64,000 nt of DNA from positions 1-64,000 of the forward strand of contig NZ_FNAV01000004.1 in assembly GCF_900102075.1 (NCBI RefSeq), given 5' to 3'. The position numbers were made by a program, and so were the translations under genes. Numbering within the stretch: position 1 is the first letter of the stretch; each line of letters starts with the position of its first letter. Source of the stretch: Salipiger thiooxidans (lineage in GTDB: Bacteria; Pseudomonadota; Alphaproteobacteria; Rhodobacterales; Rhodobacteraceae). Shown piece after piece: positions 21,516-32,057 of this stretch. The notes under the pieces are model-generated. The model saw only the letters and a list, made by a program, of their open reading frames with translations, did not search any database and was not told the origin of the DNA.

Positions 21516-22997
21516 ATGAGCGGGGAAAAGACGCTCTCGGAGCTGGGCCTGACCGCGCGAGGCGGGCGCGAGGCGCGAATCTCGGGGATTTCAGTGGACA
21601 GCCGGGCGGTGATGCCGGGCCATCTCTTTGCGGCGATGCCGGGCACCAAGGTGCACGGCGCGCGCTTCGTAGATGCGGCGCTGTCGCAGGGTGCAGCGGC
21701 GGTGCTGACCGACGCCGAGGGCGCGCAGATCGCGGCCGAGGCGCTGGCAGGCAGCGAGGTCGCGCTGGTGATCGCGGCCGATCCGCGGCAGGCGCTTGCC
21801 TTTGCCTGCGCGCTGTTCTTCGGCGCCCAGCCCGCCACCATGATCGCGGTGACCGGTACCAACGGCAAGACCAGCGTGGCGACCTTTGTCCGCCGCCTCT
21901 GGCAGGAGATGGGCTTCCGCGCCGTGAACCTCGGCACCACCGGGATCGAGGGCGACTGGCAGGCGCCGCTGCGCCACACCACGCCGGACCCGATCACCCT
22001 GCACAAGGCGCTGGCCGAGGCCGCGCTTGCCGGTGTCGAGCATGCCGCGATGGAGGCCTCCTCGCACGGGCTCGACCAGCGGCGGCTCGACGGGGTGCAG
22101 CTGCGGGCCGCGGGCTTTACCAACTTCAGCCAGGATCATCTCGATTACCACGCTGATTTCGAAGAGTATTTCGCCGCCAAGGCGGGGCTCTTCGCGCGCG
22201 TCCTCCCCGAGGAGGGCACCGCCGTGGTGAACATCGACGACGCCCGCGGCATCGACATGCTCGCCATCGCCAAGGCGCGCGGGCAGGAGACGCTGACCGT
22301 GGGCGACTCCCTGGGCGCCGACCTGCGCCTGCTGGGCCAGCGCTTCGACGCCACCGGGCAGGAGCTGAGGCTGTCGTGGCACGGCGTGGTCGAACAGCTC
22401 CGCCTCAACCTCATCGGCGGCTTCCAGGGCCAGAACGCGCTGCTCGCGGCGGGGCTCGTCATCGCCTGCGGGGCCGAAGCCGAGGACGTGTTCCGTGCGC
22501 TGCCGAAGCTCGACACGGTGCGGGGCCGGATGCAGCTGGCCGCCACCCGCGACAGCGGCGCCGCGGTCTATGTCGATTTCGCCCACACGCCCGACGCGGT
22601 CTCGACCGCGATCAAGGCGCTGCGCCCGCATGTCATGGGCCGCCTCGTCGCCATCATTGGCGCGGGCGGCGACCGTGATGCCGGCAAGCGCCCGCTGATG
22701 GGGGCAGCCGCCGCCGAGCACGCGGACGTGGTCATCGTGACCGACGACAACCCGCGCTCCGAGGACCCCGCCGCGATCCGGCTTCAGGTACTTGGGGGCG
22801 CGCCCGAGGCCATCGAGGTCGGCGACCGGGCCGAGGCGATCCTGCGCGGCGTCGACATGCTGCAGCCGGGCGATGCGCTGCTGGTCTGCGGCAAGGGCCA
22901 TGAGACCGGCCAGATCGTCGGCGACACGGTCTATCCCTTCGACGACGTGGAACAGGCGAGCGTCGCCGTGGCCGCGCTGGACGGGAGGGGGCTGTGA
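21516..22997 (+). CDS. murE: UDP-MurNAc-L-Ala-D-Glu:meso-diaminopimelate ligase MurE
   Basis: 493 aa. N-terminal domain SGISVDSRAVMPGHLFAAMP, ATP-binding loop VTGTNGKTSVATF at about 112-124, central LGTTGIEGDWQ and EASSHGLDQRRLDGV, and the DNPR motif (near residue 411), which selects meso-diaminopimelate over lysine. The C-terminal LLVCGKGHETGQIV is typical. It adds the third amino acid of the stem peptide in the cytoplasm. The stop overlaps the GTG of murF. Confidence 0.95.
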   Translation: MSGEKTLSELGLTARGGREARISGISVDSRAVMPGHLFAAMPGTKVHGARFVDAALSQGAAAVLTDAEGAQIAAEALAGSEVALVIAADPRQALAFACALFFGAQPATMIAVTGTNGKTSVATFVRRLWQEMGFRAVNLGTTGIEGDWQAPLRHTTPDPITLHKALAEAALAGVEHAAMEASSHGLDQRRLDGVQLRAAGFTNFSQDHLDYHADFEEYFAAKAGLFARVLPEEGTAVVNIDDARGIDMLAIAKARGQETLTVGDSLGADLRLLGQRFDATGQELRLSWHGVVEQLRLNLIGGFQGQNALLAAGLVIACGAEAEDVFRALPKLDTVRGRMQLAATRDSGAAVYVDFAHTPDAVSTAIKALRPHVMGRLVAIIGAGGDRDAGKRPLMGAAAAEHADVVIVTDDNPRSEDPAAIRLQVLGGAPEAIEVGDRAEAILRGVDMLQPGDALLVCGKGHETGQIVGDTVYPFDDVEQASVAVAALDGRGL

Positions 22998-24427
22998 CGC
23001 TCTGGACGGCGCAGGAGGCCGCTGCCGCAACCGGCGGGCAGGTGGCCGGGGACTGGGACGCGACCGGCGTCTCCATCGACACGCGGACCATCGCGCCGGG
23101 GGATCTCTTCGTGGCGCTCAGGGCAGCCCGAGACGGTCACGATTTCGTGGCGCAGGCGCTCGAGAAGGGGGCCGCCGCCGCGCTGGTGAGCCACGTCCCC
23201 GAGGGTGTGGACCCGGCAAGGCTGCTGGTCGTGGACGACGTCCAGACCGGGCTGGAGAAGCTGGGCATTGCCGCGCGCGACCGCTGCCGGGCTCAGGTGG
23301 TGGCGGTGACCGGCTCCGTCGGCAAGACCTCGACCAAGGAGATGCTGCGCTGCGTGCTGGGCGCGCAGGGTAAGGTGCACGCCGCCGAGAAGAGCTACAA
23401 CAACCACTGGGGCGTGCCGCTGACGCTGGCGCGGATGCCCGCGGACGTGGATTTCGCGGTCATCGAGATCGGCATGAACCACCCCGGCGAGATCGCGCCG
23501 CTGTCGCGCATGGCCCGACCGCACGTGGCGATGGTGACCATCGTGGCACCCGCGCATCTTGCCGCCTTCGAGAGCCTCGAGGGCATCGCCCGCGAGAAGG
23601 GCGCCATCTTCGAGGGGCTCGAGCCGGGCGGCACGGCGGTAATCAACGGCGACCTGCCGGTGAGCCCGATCCTGCGCGAGCTGGCCCAAGCGCGCGCCGC
23701 GCATGTGATCGACTTCGGCGAGGCCGCGGGCAATCACCACCGGGTCACCGAGGTCACCATCTGCGACGCGGCCACCGTTGCGCAGGGCCGGGCGTGGCGC
23801 TCGAACTTGCTTTACAAGGTTGCGGTGCCGGGGCGGCATTTCGCGGTGAACGGCATGGGCGTGCTCGCCGTGGCGCATGCGCTGGGGCTCGACCGGGCGC
23901 TGGCGGTGACGGCGCTGGGGCAATGGCAGCCCGGGGCGGGGCGCGGGCTGCGCGAGGTCGTGCTGCTCGACCCGGTCGAGACCCAGCTGACGCTCGAGCT
24001 GATCGACGATGCCTACAACGCCAACCCGGCCTCGCTGGGCGCCTCGCTCGAGGTGCTGGCCGCCGCCGAGCCCCGCGACGGGTTGGGCCGTGTCACCCAT
24101 GGCCGGCGCATCGCCTATGTCGGCGACATGAAGGAGCTGGGCGAGGGCGAGGTCGCGATGCACCGCGCGCTGGCCGGACACCCTTCTATGGCCAAGATCG
24201 ACGTGGTGCATTGCGTGGGGCCGCTGATGCGCGAGCTCTGGACTGCGCTGCCCTACGAGAAGCGCGGCCACTGGACCGAAGACTCGCGCGCCATGGCCGC
24301 CCGGGTCCGGCATGATCTCGATGCCGGCGACGTGGTGCTGGTGAAGGGATCGCTGTCGATGGCGCTCTCGCGCGTGGTTGACGCGATCCGCAAAATGGGA
24401 CAGACGCCGGCGGGCGGCAACGGGTGA
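22994..24427 (+). CDS. murF: UDP-MurNAc-tripeptide:D-Ala-D-Ala ligase MurF
   Basis: 477 aa from GTG 22994, overlapping murE by 4 bases. Motifs: [21 protein letters not shown]-loop [14 protein letters not shown] near residue 105, [34 protein letters not shown], and [20 protein letters not shown]. MurF adds D-Ala-D-Ala, made by the Ddl encoded downstream, to give the UDP-MurNAc pentapeptide that MraY uses. Confidence 0.95.
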   Translation: MTLWTAQEAAAATGGQVAGDWDATGVSIDTRTIAPGDLFVALRAARDGHDFVAQALEKGAAAALVSHVPEGVDPARLLVVDDVQTGLEKLGIAARDRCRAQVVAVTGSVGKTSTKEMLRCVLGAQGKVHAAEKSYNNHWGVPLTLARMPADVDFAVIEIGMNHPGEIAPLSRMARPHVAMVTIVAPAHLAAFESLEGIAREKGAIFEGLEPGGTAVINGDLPVSPILRELAQARAAHVIDFGEAAGNHHRVTEVTICDAATVAQGRAWRSNLLYKVAVPGRHFAVNGMGVLAVAHALGLDRALAVTALGQWQPGAGRGLREVVLLDPVETQLTLELIDDAYNANPASLGASLEVLAAAEPRDGLGRVTHGRRIAYVGDMKELGEGEVAMHRALAGHPSMAKIDVVHCVGPLMRELWTALPYEKRGHWTEDSRAMAARVRHDLDAGDVVLVKGSLSMALSRVVDAIRKMGQTPAGGNG

Positions 24428-24440
24428 GAAGGGAAAAACC

Positions 24441-25523
24441 ATGCTCTACTGGCTGACCGGACTCAGCGATGGCGGGGATTTGTTCAACCTTTTCCGCTAC
24501 ATCACCTTTCGTGCGGGCGGGGCGTTCCTGACCGCGCTGGTCTTCGGGTTCCTCTTCGGGCAACCGCTCATCAACGTCCTGCGCAAGCGTCAGGGCAAGG
24601 GCCAGCCGATCCGCGACGACGGCCCCGAGGGGCATTTCGTCAAGGCCGGCACGCCGACCATGGGCGGGCTGCTGATCGTGGGCGCGCTGCTGACCTCGAC
24701 GCTGCTCTGGGCGCGGCTCGACAACGCCTTCGTGTGGATGGTGCTCTTCGTGACCATCAGCTACGCGGCGATCGGCTTTGCCGACGACTACGCCAAGGTG
24801 AAGAAGCAGAACACCGCGGGCGTCTCGGGCAAGGTCCGGCTGCTGCTGGGCTTCCTGATCGCGGGCATCGCGGGCGCCTGGGCGGCGTATTTCCATCCGG
24901 CGGAGCTGACGGGCCAGCTGGCGTTCCCGGTGTTCAAGGACGCGCTCCTCAACCTCGGGATCTTCTTCGTGCCCTTCTCGATGATCGTGATCGTGGGCGC
25001 GGCCAACGCGGTAAACTTGACCGACGGGCTCGACGGGCTCGCCATCATGCCGGTGATGATCGCCGGCGGCGCGCTCGGGATCATCGCCTACGCGGTGGGC
25101 CGCACCGACTTCACCGAGTATCTCGACGTGCACTACGTGCCAGGGACGGGGGAGATCTTCATCTTCACCGCGGCCCTCATCGGCGGCGGGCTCGGCTTCC
25201 TGTGGTACAACGCACCGCCCGCGGCGGTGTTCATGGGCGACACCGGCTCGCTGGCCCTCGGCGGCGCGCTGGGGGCAATCGCGGTGGCAACCAAGCACGA
25301 GATCGTGCTGGCCATCGTCGGCGGCCTGTTCGTGGTCGAGGCGCTCTCGGTGATCATACAGGTGCTCTACTTCAAGCGCACCGGCAAGCGCGTGTTCCTG
25401 ATGGCGCCGATCCACCACCACTACGAGAAGAAGGGCTGGGCCGAGCCGCAGATCGTCATCCGCTTCTGGATCATCTCGCTGATCCTCGCGCTGATCGGCC
25501 TCGCCACGCTCAAGGTGCGCTGA
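24441..25523 (+). CDS. mraY: Phospho-MurNAc-pentapeptide translocase MraY
   Basis: 360 aa, about ten membrane segments. Hallmarks: [10 protein letters not shown], aspartates in [18 protein letters not shown] (about 112), [13 protein letters not shown] (about 190), [12 protein letters not shown], and the cytoplasmic loop [13 protein letters not shown] (about 321). It links phospho-MurNAc pentapeptide to undecaprenyl phosphate, giving lipid I at the inner membrane. Ribosome-binding site GAAGGGA; it follows murF by 13 bases. Confidence 0.97.
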   Translation: MLYWLTGLSDGGDLFNLFRYITFRAGGAFLTALVFGFLFGQPLINVLRKRQGKGQPIRDDGPEGHFVKAGTPTMGGLLIVGALLTSTLLWARLDNAFVWMVLFVTISYAAIGFADDYAKVKKQNTAGVSGKVRLLLGFLIAGIAGAWAAYFHPAELTGQLAFPVFKDALLNLGIFFVPFSMIVIVGAANAVNLTDGLDGLAIMPVMIAGGALGIIAYAVGRTDFTEYLDVHYVPGTGEIFIFTAALIGGGLGFLWYNAPPAAVFMGDTGSLALGGALGAIAVATKHEIVLAIVGGLFVVEALSVIIQVLYFKRTGKRVFLMAPIHHHYEKKGWAEPQIVIRFWIISLILALIGLATLKVR

Positions 25524-25839
25524 CCACGCGGCGCGGCGTGACGGCCGCACAGGTCAAGTCGCCCTTGCGGGCTCCACGCCTCTGGCCGGCATGACGCCCC
25601 ATGATCAGGCGTTGCGCCGGTGGAGCGGGCAGGCTGCCTCCGGCGGGAGTTTGTCGGGCAAGATGAAGCATGGGCGCGGCGCCGCTCCTTCATCTTGCCC
25701 GATAAACTCCGGGGGGCCCGAAGGGCGGGGGCAGCGCCCCCTCCGGCGGTTGTCTCATGTCCAGGTCGCGTTCGGACGCGCTCTGGCATCCACGGGCGGG
25801 CTGCGCTAGCCCTTTGGGCGCAAGATCAGGAGACTGCGC
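25524..25839. repeat. mraY-murD intergenic region with a large inverted repeat
   Basis: No gene seen. The arms GCCTCCGGCGGGAGTTTGTC (from 25635, continuing GGGCAAGATGAAG) and the reverse complement form CTTCATCTTGCCCGATAAAC (from about 25688, continuing TCCGGGGGG) could form a long hairpin, followed by GGGGGCAGCGCCCC. This is a paired copy of the family that occurs singly at 33819, 38366, 48556 and 48677. murD's ribosome-binding site CAGGAGA is at its right end. Confidence 0.7.
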
Positions 25840-27243
25840 ATGATTCCGGTTCAGGGTTTCGAAGGACGGGTGGTTGCGGTGCTGGGGCTCGGACGCTCGG
25901 GCCTCTCGGCTGCGCGGGCGCTGCGCGAGGGTGGGGCGGTGGCGCTGTGCTGGGACGACAACCCCGCCGCGCGCGAGGCGGCCGCGGCCGAGGGCTTCGA
26001 GCTGCGCGAGCTGGCGCGGGCGGGGGGCTTCGACGGCGTCGACCGGCTCGTGGTCTCGCCCGGGATCCCGCATCTCTACCCGGCGCCCAACGCCGTCGTG
26101 GCCGCCGCCTGGGACGCGGGCGTTCCGGTCGACAACGACATCGGTCTCTTCTTCCGCTCGCTGGGGCAGGGGGAGTGGGACATGTTCGACACCCCGCCGC
26201 GGGTGGTCGCCGTGACCGGCTCCAACGGCAAGTCCACCACCTCGGCGCTGATCCATCACATCCTGACCAGCTCGGGGCGCGACAGCCAGCTTGCCGGCAA
26301 CATCGGGCGTGGCGTGCTGGACATCGACCCTCCGGGCGATGGCGGCGTGGTGGTTCTGGAGCTCTCGAGCTACCAGACCGATCTCGCCCGCGCCCTGACC
26401 CCGGACGTGGCGGTGTTCACCAATCTCTCGCCCGACCACCTCGACCGCCACGGCGGCATGGGCGGCTACTTCGCCGCCAAGCGACGCCTGTTCTCCGAGG
26501 GCGGGCCGGACCGCTGCGTGATCGGCGTGGACGAGGCAGAGGGGCGCTACCTCGCAAACCAGATGTCCGAGGGCGCGGCGGATGACCGGGTGATCCGGGT
26601 CTCCTCCGGCACCAAGCTCTCCGGGCCGGGCTGGGATGTCTTCGCCCGTAAGGGCTTCCTCACCGAGTGGCGCAAGGGGCGGCAGGTGGCTTCCATCGAC
26701 CTGCGCCAGGTGCGCGGGCTGCCGGGTGCGCACAACCACCAGAACGCCTGTGCCGCCTATGCCGCGGCCCGGGCGCTCGGGGTGGCGCCACGGGTGGTCG
26801 AGGCGGCGTTTATGTCCTTCGAGGGGCTGCCGCACCGCAGCCAGATCGTCGCCGAGGCGGGCGGCGTGGCCTATGTCAACGACAGCAAGGCCACCAACGT
26901 GGACGCGGCGCTGAAGGCCTTGCAGGCCTTCCCGAAGGTCCGCTGGATCTGTGGTGGCCTGATGAAGGAGGGCGGGCTCGGAGGGCTCGCGCCAGGCTTC
27001 CCGAACGTGGTGAAGGCCTATGTCATCGGCCGCGAGGCGGCGGGCTTCGCGCTTGGCCTGCCGGGCGTCGAGGCCGAGGTCTGCACCGACATGGAGACCG
27101 CGGTGACCCGCGCCATCGCCGAGGCGCAGCCGGGCGAGGTGGTGCTTCTGGCGCCAGCGGCGGCGAGCTTCGACCAGTACGACAATTTCGAGCAGCGCGG
27201 CGACGATTTTGCCGCGAAGGTGCGCGCCGGGCTGGGGGGCTGA
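25840..27243 (+). CDS. murD: UDP-MurNAc-L-Ala:D-Glu ligase MurD
   Basis: 467 aa. N-terminal nucleotide-binding [32 protein letters not shown]-loop [19 protein letters not shown] at about 126, [40 protein letters not shown], and C-terminal [20 protein letters not shown] then [15 protein letters not shown]. The closing [20 protein letters not shown] is typical. It adds D-glutamate to UDP-MurNAc-L-Ala. Separated from mraY by a repeat and from ftsW by two minus-strand genes. Confidence 0.95.
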   Translation: MIPVQGFEGRVVAVLGLGRSGLSAARALREGGAVALCWDDNPAAREAAAAEGFELRELARAGGFDGVDRLVVSPGIPHLYPAPNAVVAAAWDAGVPVDNDIGLFFRSLGQGEWDMFDTPPRVVAVTGSNGKSTTSALIHHILTSSGRDSQLAGNIGRGVLDIDPPGDGGVVVLELSSYQTDLARALTPDVAVFTNLSPDHLDRHGGMGGYFAAKRRLFSEGGPDRCVIGVDEAEGRYLANQMSEGAADDRVIRVSSGTKLSGPGWDVFARKGFLTEWRKGRQVASIDLRQVRGLPGAHNHQNACAAYAAARALGVAPRVVEAAFMSFEGLPHRSQIVAEAGGVAYVNDSKATNVDAALKALQAFPKVRWICGGLMKEGGLGGLAPGFPNVVKAYVIGREAAGFALGLPGVEAEVCTDMETAVTRAIAEAQPGEVVLLAPAAASFDQYDNFEQRGDDFAAKVRAGLGG

Positions 27244-27287
27244 GGCCCTCTGCCCGTGCGGACATCGGAAAGCCGGGCGCGGGGCGC

Positions 27288-27974
27288 TCAGCCCCGGCGC
27301 TGTTGCCGCAGCGGGGGCAGCAGACCCTTGCGCAGCGCATCGGCATGCACGACGCCAAGCTGGGCCGGGATCTCGGGCAGCTTCAGGATCTGCGCGATGG
27401 CGAGCCGGTGCATGCCGCCGCTGGCGCGCAGGGGGCGGCCGTCGCGGTCGATGTGCACGAGGATCCCGCCGTGCTCGCGGCGGAAGTAATCCGGCAGTTC
27501 GGCCTGCGTCAGCAGGCGCCCGCGCCGCGCGGTTTCCTCGAAGATGCGGTCGAGCGCCTCGTAGCGGTGCTCGACGTCCTCGCGGCTGTTGCAGCCGTCC
27601 GGCCGCTTGCCCTCGGCGACCTCGCGCAGCATGCGGTCGAAGAGCGGCGTCTCCTCCCAGGGCAGGCCGTCCACGTAGTGCATCCGGGCGCTCACCGACT
27701 TGATGGTCTCGTCAAAGCGCGAGCGGTGGGTGTCCCAGTCGCCGCCCAGCACCATGCCGCTGTGGTTGCGCCGCAGCGCGCGGCCGGTCAGGCGGCGGTC
27801 GTAGGAATCGGTGATGTCGCAGGGATCGAGGTAGATGCACTCATCCGAGCGCGGGGCGTCGGCGCCGTAGCGCAACTGGTTCCACAGATCGCGCAGCGCC
27901 TTCCGCGGCACCTGCGCGCGGATGTCCCGCACCCAGTTGGCGGGATGCAGCGTGGGGCTGTCGGCAAAGGCCAT
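27288..27974 (-). CDS. Uncharacterised protein with a ParB/sulfiredoxin-like motif
   Basis: 228 aa. Start ATG 27974 is preceded by GGAGACGAAACAG. The N-terminal part (LHPANWVRDIRAQVPRKALR) is basic and helical; PCDITDSYDRRLTG and DWDTHRSRFDETIKSVSARM follow. The C-terminal third has GGILVHIDRDGRPLRASGGM and HRLAIAQILKLPEIPAQLGV, close to the G-x-HR-L-A-A core of ParB/Srx-type domains, with a possible nucleotide role. I do not know a function. It follows the flavoprotein gene by 55 bases on the same strand, so the two may be an operon inserted between murD and ftsW. Confidence 0.6.
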   Translation of the reverse strand: MAFADSPTLHPANWVRDIRAQVPRKALRDLWNQLRYGADAPRSDECIYLDPCDITDSYDRRLTGRALRRNHSGMVLGGDWDTHRSRFDETIKSVSARMHYVDGLPWEETPLFDRMLREVAEGKRPDGCNSREDVEHRYEALDRIFEETARRGRLLTQAELPDYFRREHGGILVHIDRDGRPLRASGGMHRLAIAQILKLPEIPAQLGVVHADALRKGLLPPLRQQRRG

Positions 27975-28029
27975 CTGTTTCGTCTCCGTGACGCCTGGAT
28001 GACGAAGGTGTAACGACTCGGTTGCGAAT

Positions 28030-29220
28030 TCAAGTCCCGCCGCGCCGGGCGGCGATCGCCCGCCCGCACGCGACACCCGAAGACCACGCCCACTGGAAGT
28101 TGTAGCCGCCGAGCCAGCCCGTCACGTCCACCGCCTCGCCGATGGCGAAGAGCCCGGGCAGGGCCCTGGCCTCGAAGGTCTTGGACGAGAGCTCCGCGGT
28201 GTCGATGCCGCCGAGCGTGACCTCGGCGGTGCGCCAGCCCTCGGTGCCCTGGGGCCGCAGCTCCCAGCCGTGCAGCGCATCAGCGAGCGCCAGAAGGCGC
28301 CGGTCGGGCAGGTCCGCGAGGTTGCCCGAAAGCCCGAACGTCTCGCCGAGATGGGTGAGGAGCTTCGACGGCAGCCACTGGCCGAGCACGGTCGACAGCG
28401 CGCGGCGCCCTGCCGTGGCCCGGGCGTCGCGCAGCGCCTCGGCGAGATCCCGCGCGGGCGAGAGGTCGACCAGGATCGGCTCGCCCTCGCGCCAGTAGCT
28501 CGAGACCTGCAGCATGGCGGGGCCCGAGAGCCCGCGGTGGGTGAAGAGCATGGCTTCGTCGAAGCTGGCGCCGTCCGCGCTGGCGCGCACCGGCAGCGAC
28601 AGGCCCGAGAGCGCGGCGAAGCGCCCCTCCGGGAAGGTGAAGGGCACGAGGCCCGCGCGCGTCGGCACGATGGCCAGCCCGAACTGTGTGGCGATGTCGT
28701 AGGCGAGGCCGGTCGCGCCCATCTTGGGGATCGACTTGCCGCCGGTGGCCAGCACGAGGTTGCGCGCCGAGACCTCGCGCGGGGCCCCCTCTCGCGTCAG
28801 CCGCGCCACGAACCGCTCGCCGTCGTGGCTCAGCTCGGTGAGGGACGTGCCGAGCCAGAGCTCGGCCCCCGCCGCCTCCATCTCGCGCATCAGCATGGCG
28901 ACGATCTGCGTGGCCTTGCCGTCGCAGAACAGCTGGCCCAGCGTCTTCTCGTGCCAGGCGATGCCGTGGCGCCCGACGAGGTCGAGAAAGTCCCATTGGG
29001 TGTAGCGCGCCAGCGCCGACTTGGCGAAATGCGGGTTGCCGGACAGGAAACAGCCGGGCTCGACGCCGAGGTTGGTGAAGTTGCAGCGGCCGCCGCCCGA
29101 GATCCGGATCTTCTCGCCCGGCGCGCGGGCATGGTCCACCACCAGCGTGCCGGGGCCTGTATGGGCGGCACACATCATGCCGGCGGCACCGGCTCCGAGG
29201 ATCAGCGTCTCGACCTGCAT
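28030..29220 (-). CDS. FAD-dependent flavoprotein of the HI0933/YhiN (BaiN-like) family
   Basis: 396 aa. Rossmann FAD motif ETLILGAGAAGMMCAA at the N-terminus, GEKIRISGGGRCNFTNLG diagnostic for the HI0933 family, FCDGKATQIVAMLMREM, LATGGKSIPKMGATGLAYDI, and C-terminal ALPGLFAIGEAVDVTGWLGG with YNFQWAWSSG. The substrate in this lineage is unknown. It is transcribed opposite to the surrounding dcw genes, so it interrupts the co-directional cluster. Start ATG is followed by MQVETLILG. Confidence 0.85.
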   Translation of the reverse strand: MQVETLILGAGAAGMMCAAHTGPGTLVVDHARAPGEKIRISGGGRCNFTNLGVEPGCFLSGNPHFAKSALARYTQWDFLDLVGRHGIAWHEKTLGQLFCDGKATQIVAMLMREMEAAGAELWLGTSLTELSHDGERFVARLTREGAPREVSARNLVLATGGKSIPKMGATGLAYDIATQFGLAIVPTRAGLVPFTFPEGRFAALSGLSLPVRASADGASFDEAMLFTHRGLSGPAMLQVSSYWREGEPILVDLSPARDLAEALRDARATAGRRALSTVLGQWLPSKLLTHLGETFGLSGNLADLPDRRLLALADALHGWELRPQGTEGWRTAEVTLGGIDTAELSSKTFEARALPGLFAIGEAVDVTGWLGGYNFQWAWSSGVACGRAIAARRGGT

Positions 29221-29548
29221 TCCCGCTCAGGACCACGAAGCGGCGCGCGACGCAAGTCCCGCCTTTGCCCGATCCCCGCGCCCGGGCCCTGTCGTTCGGC
29301 ATGCCTCCGGCGGGGATATTTGATGCCATTGGAAGACAGGGCGCCGCGCCCGGGTTTCCAATGGCCCAAAATATCCCGGGGGAGTCTCCGTGAGGAGACG
29401 GGGGCAGCGCCCCCTCTGCGGCCGGGACAGGGCGCACGGCAGCCTTCCCAAAGCCCCTGCGCTTTGCTACCGTTGCGGCAACGACCCGGAAAATCCGGGC
29501 ATCCACAGGCAAAGCGGTCGCGATGCGGCCCACACGAGCGGTGATCCC
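29221..29548. repeat. Divergent intergenic region with an inverted repeat ahead of ftsW
   Basis: GCCTCCGGCGGGGATATTTG (from 29303, with CCATTGGAA) and TTCCAATGGCCCAAAATATC (from about 29356, with CCGGGGG) form an imperfect inverted repeat, followed by GGGGCAGCGCCCC at 29401-29413. It is a variant of the same repeat type as at 25635. A second hairpin, CCCGGAAAATCCGGG, lies at about 29486-29500. A promoter for ftsW is expected here but no clear one is seen. Confidence 0.55.
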
Positions 29549-30715
29549 ATGACGGAAATGGTTTACGGCACGGTTTCCGTGCGCGACGGAGAACCCGTCC
29601 TGCCCAAATGGTGGCGGACGGTCGACAGGTGGGCGTTGTCCTGCATCCTGATGCTGTTCGGCATCGGCATCCTGCTCGGGCTCGCCGCATCGCCGCCGCT
29701 GGCCGAGCGCAACGGCTTCGCGCATTTCCACTACGTGCAGCGGCAGGCCTTCTTCGGCGGGTTGGCGCTCACCGCCATGTTCATCACCTCCATGCTCTCG
29801 CCCACGGTGGTGCGGCGGCTGGCGGTGATCGGCTTCCTCGTCTCCTTCATCTCGCTGATGGGGCTGCCCTTCCTCGGCACGGACTTCGGCAAGGGCGCGG
29901 TACGCTGGTACTCGCTGGGCTTCGCCTCGCTGCAGCCGTCGGAATTCCTCAAGCCCATGTTCGTCATCGTGGCGGCCTGGATGATGGCCGCGAGCCAGGA
30001 GATCGGGGGGCCCCCGGGCAAGCTCTGGTCCTTCGGCCTGACGGTGAGCATCGTGCTGATGCTGGCGCTGCAGCCGGACTTCGGGCAGGCCTGCCTCGTG
30101 CTCTTCGGCTGGGGCGTGATGTGGTTCGTGGCCGGTGCGCCGATGCTGCTGCTCGTGGCGCTGGCCGGGCTCGTGGTGCTGGGCGGCATGGTCGCCTACA
30201 ACGGCTCCGAGCACTTCGCCCGCCGCATCGACGGCTTCCTGACCCCGGACGTGGACCCGCGCACCCAGCTCGGCTATGCCACCAACGCCATCCAGGAGGG
30301 CGGCTTCTTCGGCGTCGGCGTCGGCGAGGGCACGGTGAAATGGTCGCTGCCCGACGCCCATACCGATTTCATCATCGCGGTCGCGGCCGAGGAATACGGG
30401 CTGGTCCTCGTGCTGCTGATCATCGCGCTCTACACGGTTGTGGTCGTGCGCTCGTTCCTGCGGCTGATCCGCGAGCGCGATCCCTTCATCCGCCTCGCCG
30501 GCACCGGCCTTGCCGCCATGTTCGGCGTGCAGGCGATGATCAACATGGGCGTGGCGGTGCGGCTGCTGCCGGCCAAGGGCATGACGCTGCCCTTCGTGAG
30601 CTACGGCGGCTCGTCGCTGATCGCGGGCGGCATCGCCGTCGGCATGCTGCTGGCCTTCACCCGCTCGCGCCCGCAGGGCGAGATCGGCGAAATCCTGCGC
30701 GCACGGTCGCGCTGA
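29549..30715 (+). CDS. ftsW: Septal peptidoglycan glycosyltransferase FtsW (SEDS family)
   Basis: 388 aa with about ten membrane segments. SEDS motifs: KGAVRWYSLGFASLQPSEFL, LALQPDFGQACLVLFGWGVM, YATNAIQEGGFFGVGVGEGT, DAHTDFIIAVAAEEYGLVLV, and LPAKGMTLPFVSYGGSSLIA. It polymerises lipid II at the septum together with FtsI. Start ATG 29549 gives MTEMVYGTVS. No clear ribosome-binding site stands before it. The 199-base gap to murG holds no gene that I can see. Confidence 0.95.
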   Translation: MTEMVYGTVSVRDGEPVLPKWWRTVDRWALSCILMLFGIGILLGLAASPPLAERNGFAHFHYVQRQAFFGGLALTAMFITSMLSPTVVRRLAVIGFLVSFISLMGLPFLGTDFGKGAVRWYSLGFASLQPSEFLKPMFVIVAAWMMAASQEIGGPPGKLWSFGLTVSIVLMLALQPDFGQACLVLFGWGVMWFVAGAPMLLLVALAGLVVLGGMVAYNGSEHFARRIDGFLTPDVDPRTQLGYATNAIQEGGFFGVGVGEGTVKWSLPDAHTDFIIAVAAEEYGLVLVLLIIALYTVVVVRSFLRLIRERDPFIRLAGTGLAAMFGVQAMINMGVAVRLLPAKGMTLPFVSYGGSSLIAGGIAVGMLLAFTRSRPQGEIGEILRARSR

Positions 30716-30914
30716 CGGCCGCCGCCGTCCCATCAGGGTTCACGCCCCGGGGCGGCTGCGATAAGGAGCCCCGATCCGGCGGGGCGGCAGGCGCCGCTGC
30801 CGCCGGAAGAGGCAGAACACCGCGCATCGCCGCGACCGCTTGGTCGGGCGGGAAGCGCAGCGACAGAACCGGGCCGGAACGGTCCGGACAGGGCAGGAAG
30901 GGAGATTACGGGGT

Positions 30915-32057
30915 ATGGCAGAACGGTTTCGGCGCCCCCTTCTTGTCATCGCCGCCGGCGGCACCGGCGGGCACATGTTCCCGGCGCAGGCGCTGGCGGA
31001 AATCATGCTGCGGCGCGGCTGGCGGGTGAAGCTCTCGACAGACGCGCGCGGCGCCCGCTACACCGGCGGCTTCCCGCACAGTACCGAGATCGAGCAGGTG
31101 AACTCGGCCACCTTCGCCCGTGGCGGTGCGCTGGCCAAGCTCGGGGTGCCGTTCCGCGTGGCCTCGGGCGTGCTCTCGACCATGCGGCGCTTCCGCAGGG
31201 ACCGGCCCGACGTGGTGGTGGGCTTCGGCGGCTACCCGTCGATCCCGGCGCTCGGGGCCGCGACGCTGATGAAGCTGCCGCGCATGATCCACGAACAGAA
31301 CGGCGTGCCCGGCAAGGTCAACGAGATCTTCGCCAGGAAGGTCGATCTCTTCGCCTGCGGCACCTGGCCCACCACGCTGCCCGAAGGTGTCGAGGGCGTG
31401 CACACCGGCAATCCGGTGCGCATGGCGGTGCAGGAGCGGGCGGGCGCGGGCTACATCGTGCCCGGCGATTACCCGATGTCGATCCTCGTGATCGGCGGCA
31501 GCCAGGGCGCGCGCATCCTCTCGGACGTGGTGCCGCCCGCCATCGAGCGCATGCCCATGGACATCCTGCGCAACCTCCGGATCTCGCAGCAGGCGCGCGA
31601 CGAGGATGGCGAACGCGTCACCAAGTACTACTATGAGCATGGGATCGACGCGGAGGTGCAGCCGTTCTTCCACGACATCCCCGCACGTATGTCCGAGGCG
31701 CAGCTGGTGATCTCGCGCTCGGGGGCGTCGTCGGTCGCGGATATCTCGGTGATCGGGCGTCCGTCTATCCTGATCCCCTACGCGGTGGCGGCGGGGGACC
31801 ACCAGACGGTGAACGCGCAGGGGCTGGTGGACGCGGGCGCGGCCATCCGCATCCCCGAGAGCAAGCTCACCGTCGAGAGCCTCTCCGAGGCGATCCTTGC
31901 GGTGCTCGCCAACCCCGACGGTGCGCTGCAGATGTCGCGGGGGGCGCTGTCGGTGGCCAAGCCCGACGCGGCCGAGCACCTCGCGTGGCTGGTCGAGCGG
32001 CTGGCGGGCATGGAAGAAGACCAACAACAACAGGCAGCAGAGGACGGGCAGGGATGA
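30915..32057 (+). CDS. murG: UDP-GlcNAc:lipid I transferase MurG
   Basis: 380 aa. [20 protein letters not shown] is the glycine-rich acceptor loop, [19 protein letters not shown] and [11 protein letters not shown] follow, then donor-site motifs [35 protein letters not shown] and [17 protein letters not shown] Gln-rich tail ends the protein. MurG makes lipid II on the cytoplasmic face. It overlaps murC by 4 bases. Ribosome-binding site AAGGGAG, about 10 bases before ATG 30915. Confidence 0.95.
   Translation: MAERFRRPLLVIAAGGTGGHMFPAQALAEIMLRRGWRVKLSTDARGARYTGGFPHSTEIEQVNSATFARGGALAKLGVPFRVASGVLSTMRRFRRDRPDVVVGFGGYPSIPALGAATLMKLPRMIHEQNGVPGKVNEIFARKVDLFACGTWPTTLPEGVEGVHTGNPVRMAVQERAGAGYIVPGDYPMSILVIGGSQGARILSDVVPPAIERMPMDILRNLRISQQARDEDGERVTKYYYEHGIDAEVQPFFHDIPARMSEAQLVISRSGASSVADISVIGRPSILIPYAVAAGDHQTVNAQGLVDAGAAIRIPESKLTVESLSEAILAVLANPDGALQMSRGALSVAKPDAAEHLAWLVERLAGMEEDQQQQAAEDGQG

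Noticed and set aside
25592-25809. 72-codon frame between mraY and murD
   Set aside because: Encoded by the inverted intergenic repeat; the same peptide-like string recurs with other repeat copies.
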